From contig NZ_CP026106.1 in NCBI RefSeq assembly GCF_002902965.1, forward strand, positions 2,356,001-2,420,000: a DNA stretch of 64,000 bases, in the 5' to 3' direction. Shown piece by piece: positions 33,719-43,211 of the stretch (positions are counted from its first letter, which is position 1; each line of letters opens with the position of its first letter). The notes under the pieces are model-generated. The model worked only from the letters and a program-made list of their open reading frames with translations, did no database searches and was not told where the DNA came from. This DNA comes from Paraburkholderia hospita (GTDB lineage Bacteria > Pseudomonadota > Gammaproteobacteria > Burkholderiales > Burkholderiaceae). Both the position numbers and the translations under genes were made by a program.

Positions 33719-35266
33719 ATGTCAGCCGCACATACGCCGTTCATCGCCAGACGGTTTCGCGAGGACCTCTTCCCGTGGGCCATCGCGCTCGCCACCGGCC
33801 TCGAGTATTTCGACAACACGATCTTCTCGTTCTTCACCAGCTATATCGCGGGCGGCATCAATGCATCGACGGATGAACTCGTGTGGTCGTCGAGCGCGTA
33901 TGCCGTCGCCTCCGTGCTCGCCATTCTTCAGCAGCAATGGTGGGTCGAGCGGGTCGGCTACCGGCGCTATATCGGCGGATGCCTGTTGTTGTTCGCGGCG
34001 GCATCGGCGGCGGCGGCGCTGAGCGAATCGTCGATTGAACTGGCCTTCGCGCGCGGCGCGCAGGGCTATTTCATCGGCCCGATGATGAGCGCGTGCCGCA
34101 TTCTCATTCAGACGAACTTCCCGCCGCAGCGGCGCGCTTCGGCGGTGCGCGCGTTTCTTGGCATGATCCTGCTGGCGACCGCGCTCGCGCCGCTCGTGGG
34201 CGGCTATCTGGTCGCTTCGTTCGACTGGCGCGCACTCTTCACCTGCACGACGCTCGCGGCCGTCGGCCTTGCGCTCCTCGTGCTGCTCGTCGTGCCGCCT
34301 GCGGGCAAGCTGCATCCTGAAGCGCGCGGCGAAGCGCACTTCTGGCCGTATATGGTCTTTGCGTTCGCGCAGGGCGCGTTGCAGATCGCGATGCAACAGG
34401 TGCGGTTCGAACTGTTCTTCAGTTCGCCCATGCTGGTTGGACTGACGGCGGCGGGATTGCTGTCGCTCGGCTGGTTCGCGTGGCATCAATGGCATCAACC
34501 CGCTCCCCTCGTGCGCCTTCACGCGTTGCGCGAACGGACGTTCCAGACGGGCATCGCGCTGTACGTGATGTTCTACTACATCAGCAATGCGATGAGCTAT
34601 CTGGTCTCGCGCTTTCTCGAAGGCGGACTTCGATATCCTGTCGAGAACGCGGGGCGGCTGGTCGGCCTCACATCGTTTGGGTCGCTGGTCGTCGCGTTCG
34701 TCTATTTCCGCGTTTCGCCCCTCATCAAACACAAGCGCTGGCTGATCGTCCCCGGCTTTCTGATCGCCGCGCTGATCGGTACCTGGATGGCGAGCATGCC
34801 GCCCGACGTCAGCATGCCGTGGCTGTTGCCGCCGCTTCTGCTGCGCGGCCTGCTGCTCGTGTTCATCGTATTGCCCGTCGCCAATCTCACGTTCCGCATC
34901 TTCTCGATCGAAGAGTACAACCACGGCTACCGCTTCAAGAACATGGTCAAGCAACTGACCTACTCGTTCTCGACAGCGACGATCATCATTCTCGAACAGC
35001 ACCGTGAGGCCGTGCACGAGACACGCCTGACCGAGTTCGTAAATCCGTTCAATCCTGTGTTCCAGGACTCCTTCGAGAGCCTGACACGCGCATTCGAAGG
35101 GCTGGGTCATACGGCGGGCGATGCGAAGGGCCTCGCGCTCGTCGAGATCAGCCGCGTCGTCTCGCAACAGGCGAGCTTTCTGAGTTCGCTGGACGGCTTT
35201 TACTTCCTGATCGTCATCGCCCTTTGCGGCGGCCTCTTTGCGCTCTACCAGCGGCAAATCGATTGA
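33719..35266 (+). CDS. MFS drug exporter, DHA2 (EmrB/FarB-like) family
   Basis: A 515-residue, 14-helix-type transporter. The first helix (ALATGLEYFDNTIFSFFTSY) has the DHA2 D1 motif in a diverged form; RGAQGYFIGPMMSACRILIQ and the long C-terminal loop (NPFNPVFQDSFESLTRA) also fit DHA2 exporters that work with an EmrA-like adaptor, none of which is nearby. A LysR gene follows 96 bases downstream on the same strand. Confidence 0.85.
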   Translation: MSAAHTPFIARRFREDLFPWAIALATGLEYFDNTIFSFFTSYIAGGINASTDELVWSSSAYAVASVLAILQQQWWVERVGYRRYIGGCLLLFAAASAAAALSESSIELAFARGAQGYFIGPMMSACRILIQTNFPPQRRASAVRAFLGMILLATALAPLVGGYLVASFDWRALFTCTTLAAVGLALLVLLVVPPAGKLHPEARGEAHFWPYMVFAFAQGALQIAMQQVRFELFFSSPMLVGLTAAGLLSLGWFAWHQWHQPAPLVRLHALRERTFQTGIALYVMFYYISNAMSYLVSRFLEGGLRYPVENAGRLVGLTSFGSLVVAFVYFRVSPLIKHKRWLIVPGFLIAALIGTWMASMPPDVSMPWLLPPLLLRGLLLVFIVLPVANLTFRIFSIEEYNHGYRFKNMVKQLTYSFSTATIIILEQHREAVHETRLTEFVNPFNPVFQDSFESLTRAFEGLGHTAGDAKGLALVEISRVVSQQASFLSSLDGFYFLIVIALCGGLFALYQRQID

Positions 35267-35362
35267 TCGCGTATTCTGCAAAGCGTCATCAACATCGATT
35301 GCAGATTTGCAGTGCGCAAGCTTGAAGAAGGTGCGCGGCGCGCACTGTGGAGCGTTTGACAA

Positions 35363-36316
35363 GTGGATACTCTCACCAACATGCGGATCTTCGCTCGCGT
35401 AGCGGAGGAAGGCAGCTTTACGGGCGCTGCGCAGCGCATGAACGTCACGGTGCCCGCCGTCTCGCGCGCCGTCTCTTCGCTCGAAGCCTATCTGCGCACG
35501 CGCCTGTTGAACCGCAGCACCCGCAAGGTCGTTCTGACGGAAGCGGGGCATCGTTACCTGCAGCGCTGCGAGCAGATTCTCGCCTTCGTCGATCAGGCCG
35601 AAGCCGAGGCCGCCGATGCGCAAGTCCGTCCCACCGGCCAGTTGCGCGTGCATGCGACGTCGAGCTTCGGTCAAACCTATGTCACGCCCGCTATCGTTCG
35701 CTACCGGCAGCGCTATCCGTCCGTCTCCATCGAATTGACGCTGTCGCAGCATATGCCCGACATCATCGACGAAGGGTATGACGTGAGCGTCCAGTTGAGC
35801 GTCGAGGAATTGCCCGATTCGAGCCTCGTCGCGCAGCGGCTCGGCACGGTGCATAGCGTGCTATGCGCAGCGCCCGCGTACTTGCGCGAGCACGGCATGC
35901 CGCGTGACGTTCATGAACTGACGCAGCACGCATGCTTCCAGTTCGTCTCCCCCGTCTATCCCACCGACCGCTGGTTGCTCGAAGGGCCGGACGGCATAGA
36001 GACCGTGCATCTGCGGGCCGGCGGTTTTCGCATCAACTCCGCGGACGGACTTGCCGTCGCGTTGAAGGAAGGCATCGGTATCGGCGCGGTGCCGATGTCG
36101 ACGGCCGTGTCGGCGCTGCGAGACGGATCGCTCATACGCGTGCTGCCGGACTACCACTTGCAGCCGCTCTCGGCTTACGCGCTTTACACGTCGCGCCGCT
36201 ATCTCGACGCGAAGATCAAAACCTTCGTCGAGTTTCTAAGGGACGAGATTCCGCAGATGCTCAGCGCGTCCGCGGCAAACCTGCGCGACATGAAGCAGGC
36301 GCACGCCGATGCGTGA
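35363..36316 (+). CDS. LysR-family regulator
   Basis: A 317-residue regulator that starts at GTG: MDTLTNMRIFARVAEEGSFT, HTH in AAQRMNVTVPAVSRAVSSLE, RTRLLNRSTRKVVLTEAG. The subgroup (one domain of CrgA-like type) often controls a neighbouring exporter, here the DHA2 gene upstream. It converges on a second LysR gene with a gap of 22 bases. Confidence 0.9.
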   Translation: MDTLTNMRIFARVAEEGSFTGAAQRMNVTVPAVSRAVSSLEAYLRTRLLNRSTRKVVLTEAGHRYLQRCEQILAFVDQAEAEAADAQVRPTGQLRVHATSSFGQTYVTPAIVRYRQRYPSVSIELTLSQHMPDIIDEGYDVSVQLSVEELPDSSLVAQRLGTVHSVLCAAPAYLREHGMPRDVHELTQHACFQFVSPVYPTDRWLLEGPDGIETVHLRAGGFRINSADGLAVALKEGIGIGAVPMSTAVSALRDGSLIRVLPDYHLQPLSAYALYTSRRYLDAKIKTFVEFLRDEIPQMLSASAANLRDMKQAHADA

Positions 36317-36338
36317 GCGCTGACGCGTCGCTGCGGAC

Positions 36339-37265
36339 TCAACTCTCCCAATACCCTTTCTGATTGAAAACCGCCGTGTAAAAGTCGATGAAGGTCCGCA
36401 CCTTCGACGACACGGTTTTCTTTCGCGGATACACAGCCCATATCGCAGGCGCCGCGCGGGTCGGCTGAACGTCCCACTCCGGCAAAAGATGCACGAGCTT
36501 GCCGTCGCGCAGCGCGGCGCCGATCGCCCACGTCGGCAGCAATGCGATGCCGCGCCCTGCGAGCGCCAGCGCGATCAACGCCTCGACGTCGTCGACGCGC
36601 AGCCGGCCATGCAGTTGCACGGCCGCTTCCACGGCCTTTGCGCCGCGCGCACGATGAAAGAAAAGCCAGCGGTCGTCAGCCGCCAGCGGCGAGCGCAGCG
36701 CTGCATGCGTGGCGAGATCGTCGGGCGCGGCGGGCGTGCCGTTTTGCGCGACATAAGCCGGGCTCGCGCACACGATGCGCCGCTGCACCGCGAGCTGACG
36801 CGCCATCAATTGCGAATCGGGCAATACGCCGATGCGGATCGCGAGATCGATGCCGGAGTCGATGACGTTGATCGTGTCGTCGGTCATCACGGCATCGACG
36901 TCGATCTTCGGATAGCGGTCCATGAATTCGGGCAGATGCCGTATCACGTGCCGCAGTCCGAACGAGCGCGGCATCGTCACGCGTAACAGCCCGCGCGGCG
37001 ACGTATTCAGCGAAGAGGTGATTTCGCGCGCATCGTCCAGCGTCTTGATGACGACGACGGCATGCTCGCGAAACACCCGGCCGCCTTCCGTCAGCACGAG
37101 GCCACGCGTGGACCGGTTGAACAGCGCAATGCCGAGATCGCGTTCGAGCTCGCTGACGTAGCGCGATACCGTCGACGTCTTCACGTCGATGCGATTCGCC
37201 GCCTTGCTGAAGCTCCCCAATTCGGCGGCAAAAAGAAATGCACGTATGGCAGAAAAGTAATCCAT
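36339..37265 (-). CDS. LysR-family regulator
   Basis: A 308-residue regulator: AFLFAAELGSFSKAANRIDV, KTSTVSRYVSELERDLGIAL, FNRSTRGLVLTEGG. It belongs to the CrgA-like subgroup, as does its convergent neighbour, but the two are clearly different in sequence. Divergent from the bicupin gene at 37490, its probable target. Confidence 0.9.
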   Translation of the reverse strand: MDYFSAIRAFLFAAELGSFSKAANRIDVKTSTVSRYVSELERDLGIALFNRSTRGLVLTEGGRVFREHAVVVIKTLDDAREITSSLNTSPRGLLRVTMPRSFGLRHVIRHLPEFMDRYPKIDVDAVMTDDTINVIDSGIDLAIRIGVLPDSQLMARQLAVQRRIVCASPAYVAQNGTPAAPDDLATHAALRSPLAADDRWLFFHRARGAKAVEAAVQLHGRLRVDDVEALIALALAGRGIALLPTWAIGAALRDGKLVHLLPEWDVQPTRAAPAIWAVYPRKKTVSSKVRTFIDFYTAVFNQKGYWES

Positions 37266-37489
37266 GTCAATGCCGCGTTCCGAATGAAAAGCCGCGCCCA
37301 GTGTATTGCAACGCCTCGCCCGAAGTTATCCCCTTTCTGCAAAGCTGATTTCCGGTCAGCGTGATTCTGTCACACGAATCGCGTCCCTATAGTTGACTCA
37401 ACGCCGTTGCACCGGGCTCCAGTTGTGATGAGCCGCCGCGACGACGCTTCCCGCGCGAGAAGCGCTCACCCTCACTCAGGAATTCAGTC

Positions 37490-38437
37490 ATGTTGGATAA
37501 GACCGCGCCGTCGACGCTGCAACTCGACGATCAAGCCGTGACACTCGACGCCGAGTACTTCGAATACACCTCGTCGGCCAATCCCATCGGCGCGAAGCTG
37601 ATTTCACGCGTGCCGTACCGCACGTTTCCCGCCTCGCTGTACGACAGCGGGCCGACGCGCATGGTGCCGCTCGATCTGTCCGCCGAACTCGGATGCGACT
37701 ATCCGGCGACGGGCCCCGGCCTGATGGCGAACTTCTTGCGCATCGTCGCGGGCGAATCGCTGACGGTCCATCCGAAGGCGACGTCGCAAGTGTTCTATGT
37801 GCTGGATGGCTCCGGCTCGGTCACGCAGAAAGACACGGCATTCCGCTTCGCACAAGGCGATTTCTTCTCGTTGCCGGGCGGCGCGCAGGCACTGCTGGCC
37901 GCCGATTCGACGGCGCGCCTGTACTACGTCAACGATGCTCCGCTGCTCGCTTACCTCGGTGTCGACGTGTCGCGTGCGCGCTTCCAGCCGACGCTCTATC
38001 CGGCTGCGCGCGCGAGAGCAGAACTCGAAAAGGTTGCGCGCGCACCGGGCGCCGCGCAACGCAATCGCGTGAGCGTACTGCTCGGCAACCGCCTGTTCCC
38101 GCAGACCCGCACGGTCACGCATTCGATGTGGGCGATGTTCGGCGTCGTCACGCCGAACAGCATGCAGAAGCCGCACCGGCATCAATCGATTGCCCTCGAC
38201 TTCATTCCCGACTGCAAGCCGGGCGTCTATACGCTGGTCGGCACCGAAGTGGATGTGCAAGGCAATATCGTCGATCCCGTGCGCGTCGACTGGACGCCAG
38301 GCATGGCGTTCGTGACGCCGCCGGGCTACTGGCACGCGCACTTCAACGAATCGGACGACTTCGCGTATGTGATTCCTCTGCAGGATGCAGGCTTGCAGAC
38401 CTATTTGCGTTCGCTCGATATCCGCTTTGCGAGTTGA
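37490..38437 (+). CDS. Bicupin protein, possible dioxygenase or isomerase
   Basis: A 315-residue protein of two cupin barrels. The first (residues 85-150; ESLTVHPKATSQVFYVLDGS) keeps only one likely metal histidine. The second (residues 220-300) has QKPHRHQSIALDF and GYWHAHFNESD, that is the HxH and later histidine needed for a metal site. It looks like a gentisate-dioxygenase-like fold with one active half. Divergent from a LysR regulator. CAGGAA site before the ATG. Substrate unknown. Confidence 0.8.
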   Translation: MLDKTAPSTLQLDDQAVTLDAEYFEYTSSANPIGAKLISRVPYRTFPASLYDSGPTRMVPLDLSAELGCDYPATGPGLMANFLRIVAGESLTVHPKATSQVFYVLDGSGSVTQKDTAFRFAQGDFFSLPGGAQALLAADSTARLYYVNDAPLLAYLGVDVSRARFQPTLYPAARARAELEKVARAPGAAQRNRVSVLLGNRLFPQTRTVTHSMWAMFGVVTPNSMQKPHRHQSIALDFIPDCKPGVYTLVGTEVDVQGNIVDPVRVDWTPGMAFVTPPGYWHAHFNESDDFAYVIPLQDAGLQTYLRSLDIRFAS

Positions 38438-38450
38438 TATGACGTAATGG

Positions 38451-38480
38451 AGTTTCGGGCGTCGAAAAGCGCCCGAAACT
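38451..38480 (+). terminator. Hairpin after the bicupin gene
   Basis: Stem AGTTTCGGGC / GCCCGAAACT with a loop of 10 bases, 13 bases after the stop. No T-run follows, so termination would be weak or factor-dependent. Confidence 0.55.
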
Positions 38481-38653
38481 CTGCAAGTCTTCTGCCAGAA
38501 ACACGCCGAATAACCGCGCGATATGTGCGGCAGCGCACTGAACGATCGCGCGCGGCACGCTATTGTCCCAAAGATAACCAAGAACCGCGCCGCCTTCTCC
38601 CGCGCGGCCTTCGCTTTGGCGCGCGTCGTCCAACCGCCATCACGGTCGTCACC

Positions 38654-39118
38654 ATGCACAAGCAAGCCGTCAACTATGCACTGGTTTTCGCCTGCGGATG
38701 CGCTGCCGCGATCGACACATTCGGCGCGGATTCGATCGGCGTCGTCAAGACGGTCAAAGGCTCAGTTCATATCGAGCGCACCGCGCAAAGCATGGACGCC
38801 GCCGTCGGCAGCGAGGTGTTCAAAAGCGACCGTATCGTGACGGGCCCCGCGTCTTCCGTCGGCATCACGCTGCGCGACAATACGCTGCTTTCAGAGGGCT
38901 CCAGTTCGGTGCTGGAACTCAACCAGTTCGCCTTCGACACCACCACCCATGACGGCACGCTCGACGCGACGATCCGGCGCGGATCGCTCGCGGTCGTCGA
39001 CGGCAAGCTGGCGAAGGCCCATCCGGAAGCGGTGCGTTTCAGCACGCCGACCACGACGCTCGGCGTGCGCGGCACCGAATTCATCATCGAGGTCGGCGAC
39101 GGGGAGAACGGGCATTGA
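38654..39118 (+). CDS. FecR-domain periplasmic protein
   Basis: A 154-residue exported protein with an Ala-rich signal (YALVFACGCAAAIDTFGA). The FecR domain covers residues 25-150: VKTVKGSVHIER, AAVGSEVFKSDRIVTGPASS, SSVLELNQFAFD and RFSTPTTTLGVRGTEFIIEV. Stand-alone FecR proteins of this kind are not iron-sigma regulators; they occur with CHASE2 and OmpA partners, as here. The stop overlaps the next start (TTGA). Confidence 0.85.
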   Translation: MHKQAVNYALVFACGCAAAIDTFGADSIGVVKTVKGSVHIERTAQSMDAAVGSEVFKSDRIVTGPASSVGITLRDNTLLSEGSSSVLELNQFAFDTTTHDGTLDATIRRGSLAVVDGKLAKAHPEAVRFSTPTTTLGVRGTEFIIEVGDGENGH

Positions 39119-39732
39119 GGCCCGCGGCACTGCGCCGAAGGCTCACATGGTGCGCAACCTGCGCGACGCTGGCGTTCGTTTCGGCATGCAGCTCGACGCC
39201 CGACAAGATCACCTTGCTGCCCGATCCGGACGGCACGGTCGGCAGCGTCATCGTGCGAAGCGGTAACAAGACGCAAGTCATCGACAAGGCTTACGCGACG
39301 GCCGAAGTGGCAAAAGGCGGCGCGATCGAGCAGACCGCGACCACTCCGGCCAATGTCGAAGCACGCTATGGCGAGGTACTCGCCGCGCAGCCGCCGCGTC
39401 CGAAGACCTACACGATCAACTTCCTGTTCGACTCGGCCACGGAACTCGCGCCGCAGTCCAACGCCACCGTCCAGCAACTGAAAGCGGCGCTCGCGACGTG
39501 GCCCGCGCCGCATCTCACTGTAGTGGGCCATACAGACCTGGCGGGCTCGCAGGAATACGACGACAAGCTGTCGATGCAGCGCGCGCAGACCGTCGCGAAG
39601 TTCCTCGTCAAGGCGGGCATCCCGGCGAAAGAAATCGAAACGGCGGGGCGCGGCAAGCGCGAGCCGCTCGTGCACACGGCGGATGGTGTCCCTAACCAGA
39701 TGAATCGGCGCGTCGTCATTACAATCCAGTGA
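39115..39732 (+). CDS. OmpA-family lipoprotein
   Basis: A 205-residue protein starting at a TTG that overlaps the FecR stop, with GGGGAG upstream. Signal peptide with lipobox (LAFVSAC), then a linker and an OmpA C-terminal peptidoglycan-binding domain (residues 105-205; YTINFLFDSATELAPQSNAT, LTVVGHTDLAGSQEYDDKLS, GRGKREPLV). It would tether the outer membrane to the wall. Second gene of the FecR/OmpA/CHASE2 operon. Confidence 0.9.
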   Translation: MRPAALRRRLTWCATCATLAFVSACSSTPDKITLLPDPDGTVGSVIVRSGNKTQVIDKAYATAEVAKGGAIEQTATTPANVEARYGEVLAAQPPRPKTYTINFLFDSATELAPQSNATVQQLKAALATWPAPHLTVVGHTDLAGSQEYDDKLSMQRAQTVAKFLVKAGIPAKEIETAGRGKREPLVHTADGVPNQMNRRVVITIQ

Positions 39733-39785
39733 TCCGGGTGATCCGTCACTGCGCCTGTCACGGGCATTGATCTGCCGCTGCCGAC

Positions 39786-41264
39786 ATGAAACGCTTTCGC
39801 GACTACTCATGGCTGATATTTTTCATGAAGCTGATGAGGGCGGGACAGGGACGCCCCGTCGCGCTCGCGGTGCTGCTCGGCCTGAGTCTGCTGAACCTGT
39901 ACAGCGAATCGCCCGGCGTCATTCCGCGACCGGCGCTCTTCGACAAGCTCGATGACATGGTGCCCGATACGTTCGGCACGGCGCGGCAACTGCTATTCGA
40001 TCACTACCAGCGCCGCTTCCCACGCATCCCCGCCTCGCAGCCCGTGACCATCGTCGCGATCGACGACCGGACGCTGGCGGCCGTCGGTCAATGGCCGTGG
40101 CCGCGCAACCGGCTGGCGAGCCTCGTCGATGCGATCGCGGCGCAAAAGCCGCTCGCGATCGGCCTCGACATCTACATGCCCGAGGCCGATCAGACCTCGC
40201 CCGACAAGGTCGCCGACAACCTGCCCGATTCGGCCGCCGCGCTCGCGGCCGGCTTGCGCGCGCTGCCTCGCCACGAGACCACGCTCGCGAACTCGCTGCG
40301 CGCCGCGCCTTCGGTTCTAGGCGCCGCCGCCGTCGATCACGCCGCGTTCGACACCAGCACCGACCTGCGCAGCGCGCCGATTCTCGTGCATGGCGTCGAC
40401 CCGCTGAACCGGGTGAAGCGGTACACCTACGTGCTCGCGAGCCTGCCGGAATTGCAGGCGGCGGCGCACGGACAGGCGATGCTGAATGTCGCGCTCGAAC
40501 AGGGCACCGTCCGGCGCATTCCTCTCATCCTCGGGTTGGGCGACAAGCTCGTGCCGTGCATGCCCATCGAAATACTGCGCGTCGTCACGGGTTCAGCGGC
40601 CGTCGATGTGTATGCGGACACGGCGGGCATGCAGTCAGTCGGCGTCGCGGATGTGCAGGTTCCCACGCAGCCCGACGGCGACATCTGGCTGCATTTCGCG
40701 TCGATACGCTCGATGCAGCATCGCTACGTCTCCGCACGCGACGTGCTGCAAGGCCAGGTCGATCCCGAACGCTTTCATAACAAGCTGGTGCTGGTCGGGC
40801 TGACGGGGACAGGAAACACCGACATGCGCACGACCGCGCTAGGCGAACTGGTGCCGGGCATCGAGATTCAGGCTCAGATCATCGAGACGATTTTCGACGG
40901 GCGTTTCCTGCGCCGCCCTGTCTGGCTCAAGTGGGCCGAGACGATCTTCGTCCTCGCATTCGGGATTCTGATCATCTGGTATCTGCCGCATACCGATTCG
41001 CGTCTTGCGGCATTCGTGCGGGCCGTGCCGAAAGCGTCCGCGGTCCTCGGCTTGCTGCTCAACCTGCTATTGCTCGCGAGCTGTCTGCTGCTGTTCAAAT
41101 ACGTCGGCTTGCTCGTCGACGCAGCGTCGATTTTCATCATCCTGTCTGCGGTGATGGGCTGCTTCTTTTCGACCGCATTGCTCGACCTGGGCGTGCAAAC
41201 CAGGCGAGAAGCGAAGCGCCGGCGAGCCAGCGCTTCGCGATCTGCGGATCAGCTTCCGCGATAG
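39786..41264 (+). CDS. CHASE2-domain membrane protein without output domain
   Basis: A 492-residue protein. One helix near residues 25-42, a large periplasmic CHASE2 sensor (residues 55-375; VTIVAIDDRTLAAVGQWPWP, LAIGLDIYMPEADQ, NKLVLVGLTGTGNTDM, PGIEIQAQIIETI) and three closely spaced C-terminal helices. In most CHASE2 proteins an adenylate cyclase, kinase or GGDEF domain follows; here the protein ends about 20 residues after the last helix with a basic tail (RREAKRRRASASR). The frame shows no sign of a break downstream. Confidence 0.88.
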   Translation: MKRFRDYSWLIFFMKLMRAGQGRPVALAVLLGLSLLNLYSESPGVIPRPALFDKLDDMVPDTFGTARQLLFDHYQRRFPRIPASQPVTIVAIDDRTLAAVGQWPWPRNRLASLVDAIAAQKPLAIGLDIYMPEADQTSPDKVADNLPDSAAALAAGLRALPRHETTLANSLRAAPSVLGAAAVDHAAFDTSTDLRSAPILVHGVDPLNRVKRYTYVLASLPELQAAAHGQAMLNVALEQGTVRRIPLILGLGDKLVPCMPIEILRVVTGSAAVDVYADTAGMQSVGVADVQVPTQPDGDIWLHFASIRSMQHRYVSARDVLQGQVDPERFHNKLVLVGLTGTGNTDMRTTALGELVPGIEIQAQIIETIFDGRFLRRPVWLKWAETIFVLAFGILIIWYLPHTDSRLAAFVRAVPKASAVLGLLLNLLLLASCLLLFKYVGLLVDAASIFIILSAVMGCFFSTALLDLGVQTRREAKRRRASASRSADQLPR

Positions 41265-41530
41265 ACCGGACCCTGGCGATCGGCAGGCGCGCGGCGGCCC
41301 GACTGCGTGGTCATCGCTTCGTCGCCGCCGACACCGGCGCGCTTTTCGTCCATCATGCCGGCCTGGGCCGCTTCTGCCGCGAGTGTTTGAGCGCTTTGGC
41401 CAGCCTGCGAAGCCGGTGCGCCGACATCCGGACGATAGTAAGGCGCAGGACCGTAACCGCTTGCGAAAGCGGGTGCTGCCAACGACGCCGAGCTTGCGAT
41501 GAGCAAAGTAACGATGAGTTTCGATTTCAT
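41249..41530 (-). CDS. Small exported protein, unknown function
   Basis: A 93-residue protein with a signal peptide (KLIVTLLIASSASLAAPAFA). The mature part is Gly/Pro/Ala/Gln-rich (SGYGPAPYYRPDVGAPASQA) and probably unfolded. ATG at 41530 with GGAG upstream. Its 3-prime end overlaps the 3-prime end of the convergent CHASE2 gene by 16 bases. Confidence 0.65.
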   Translation of the reverse strand: MKSKLIVTLLIASSASLAAPAFASGYGPAPYYRPDVGAPASQAGQSAQTLAAEAAQAGMMDEKRAGVGGDEAMTTQSGRRAPADRQGPVYRGS

Positions 41531-42200
41531 AAGGACTCCAATTAAATCAATGAACGGATCGACGCGCAAGGACGATGTCCATTGCGTCGTGTCGTTTTCA
41601 ATGTTGATGGGACGATGTGCAGGGCCGTCGTGCGGCACGCTGCCAAAGAGGCTCAAACGAACAACACTTTCCAGGAATCTGAGCAATGCTGTTGACGCCG
41701 TGGCGGCCTCGTCAAACTGGCCGTCGTTGTGCCCGCGCTTACCAATGCAGGGGTTGTGCCAGCCGGGCTATGTTTGTCGCCAACTTCCGTCAGGTAGTTG
41801 AAAACAAACAGAATTGCTGCATTGAAAAGCGAATCCGTTCGACGCGCAAGGCGTCATGTTGTCGGGCCGCTGCCAACTGTTCTCTATTTGATGTACGTGG
41901 TCGCCCAACAGAATGCAGTCGCAGCATGATGCTATCTTTAACGAAGCACTGAATGACACGCTGATGCCGCACGACAGGATGCAAGCAATTGGGCCGCGAA
42001 ACACGACGCTCGATGCGTGCGCGTATCGCGGCCCATATCAGGCACTCTGCGTCGACCCAGGATGTATGCAACGAACCAGGGTTCAACTCAATCGGCGCCC
42101 GCCTCCCATCCAATAAGAGCGGGCGAAATTCGGCAGTGCGGAACACACGTCGCGCACCGCCCTTTGAACCAAACAGTGCTATCCCCGCGCGCAGCGCCCG
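41531..42200. other. Intergenic region, about 670 bases
   Basis: Lower GC than the surroundings. Open frames here lack ribosome-binding sites, codon bias and recognisable motifs. No tRNA, strong hairpin or insertion-sequence end was seen. Confidence 0.4.
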
Positions 42201-43211
42201 TCATTCGTCACACGTCGCGAGCGCCGACTGCTGATCGACACTGGACACCGTCCCGCCATTCGCTTCGTTTGCACCTGAGTTGCCACGCATCCACGCACGG
42301 TACTCGATTGGGGACTTGCCAACGCACCGGCGAAACAGCTTGCCAAGTCTATCGCCATTGGTCAGTCCAACGCGTCGCGCCACTTTGTCCGCAGGCAGCG
42401 AAGTCTCCGCGAGCAACTGGCACGCACGCTCGAGCCTGACTCGTTGCAAATACTCCGACGGCGACGCGCCAATGTATGTCTGAAAGTTGCGTAGCAGTGT
42501 CCGCTGGCTCATCGCGCAGGCTTCGGCGGCGTCGTTCACACTGACGGCGCGATGGCAGTTGTCCTGCAGCCACCGTGCCGCTGCGCGAATTCGGTCCCCC
42601 GCAGTATTGGTTGCGTCCACGGACGGCGAAAGCCATTCGCTTGAATCCACGAATGATATGCGGCGCAGCGCTTCGTGCGCGATCGATTCGCCGAAATCCG
42701 CGCGGATAACTTCGAATGCCGCTTTGACCGCATTACCCAGTTGCGCCCTTCGACGGCGCGTCTGTTCGTATCCGCTGACCGTGCCTTGATTGTCGGTTCC
42801 GTTCGACGTTTCGAAGCCTGCTGTGAGGAACTTGATGCGCGCACCATTGGCCTTCATCCGTTGCAGCCAGCCGCCTAACGAAGGCGTATCGCAGGCCGCT
42901 CCCGAATGCGTCCTACCGGCGACGAACACATGGGCGAACGTTTCGTCACTGTTCTTCGGCAATTCATCTGTCGAGACGAACAGCGAGCGATCGCATTTGA
43001 CATGTCCACCGGCTTCGGACAGAAATCGCATCTCGTATCTTTTCGAAGTCTCGCTCATCGCCATCGAGCACGCGCATTCAAGCGCCTCGGCGATGGCGCC
43101 TATCCCTAGCAGATCGCACGATTCAGTGAGTACGAAAGCGATACGTTGTGTGGTTGATGCTGCGCTGATCTGTTTGTGTAGTATCCATTGCAAGTTGCTC
43201 TCGACGAACAT
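42201..43211 (-). CDS. GlxA/AraC-family transcriptional regulator
   Basis: A 336-residue regulator: N-terminal DJ-1/glutamine-amidotransferase-like domain (TQRIAFVLTESCDLLGIGAI; FAHVFVAGRTHSGA; the usual cysteine site is not conserved) and a C-terminal AraC domain with two helix-turn-helices (CAMSQRTLLRNFQTYIGASP; LPADKVARRVGLTNGDRLGK). I chose the ATG at 43211 because GGGAGAGACC precedes it. The target is unknown. GC is lower than in most neighbours. Confidence 0.87.
   Translation of the reverse strand: MFVESNLQWILHKQISAASTTQRIAFVLTESCDLLGIGAIAEALECACSMAMSETSKRYEMRFLSEAGGHVKCDRSLFVSTDELPKNSDETFAHVFVAGRTHSGAACDTPSLGGWLQRMKANGARIKFLTAGFETSNGTDNQGTVSGYEQTRRRRAQLGNAVKAAFEVIRADFGESIAHEALRRISFVDSSEWLSPSVDATNTAGDRIRAAARWLQDNCHRAVSVNDAAEACAMSQRTLLRNFQTYIGASPSEYLQRVRLERACQLLAETSLPADKVARRVGLTNGDRLGKLFRRCVGKSPIEYRAWMRGNSGANEANGGTVSSVDQQSALATCDE

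Noticed and set aside
33722-35854. A 710-codon minus-strand frame opposite the DHA2 exporter and LysR genes
   Set aside because: Arg/Glu/Asp/His-rich shadow typical of antisense frames in high-GC genomes; the sense genes are clear.
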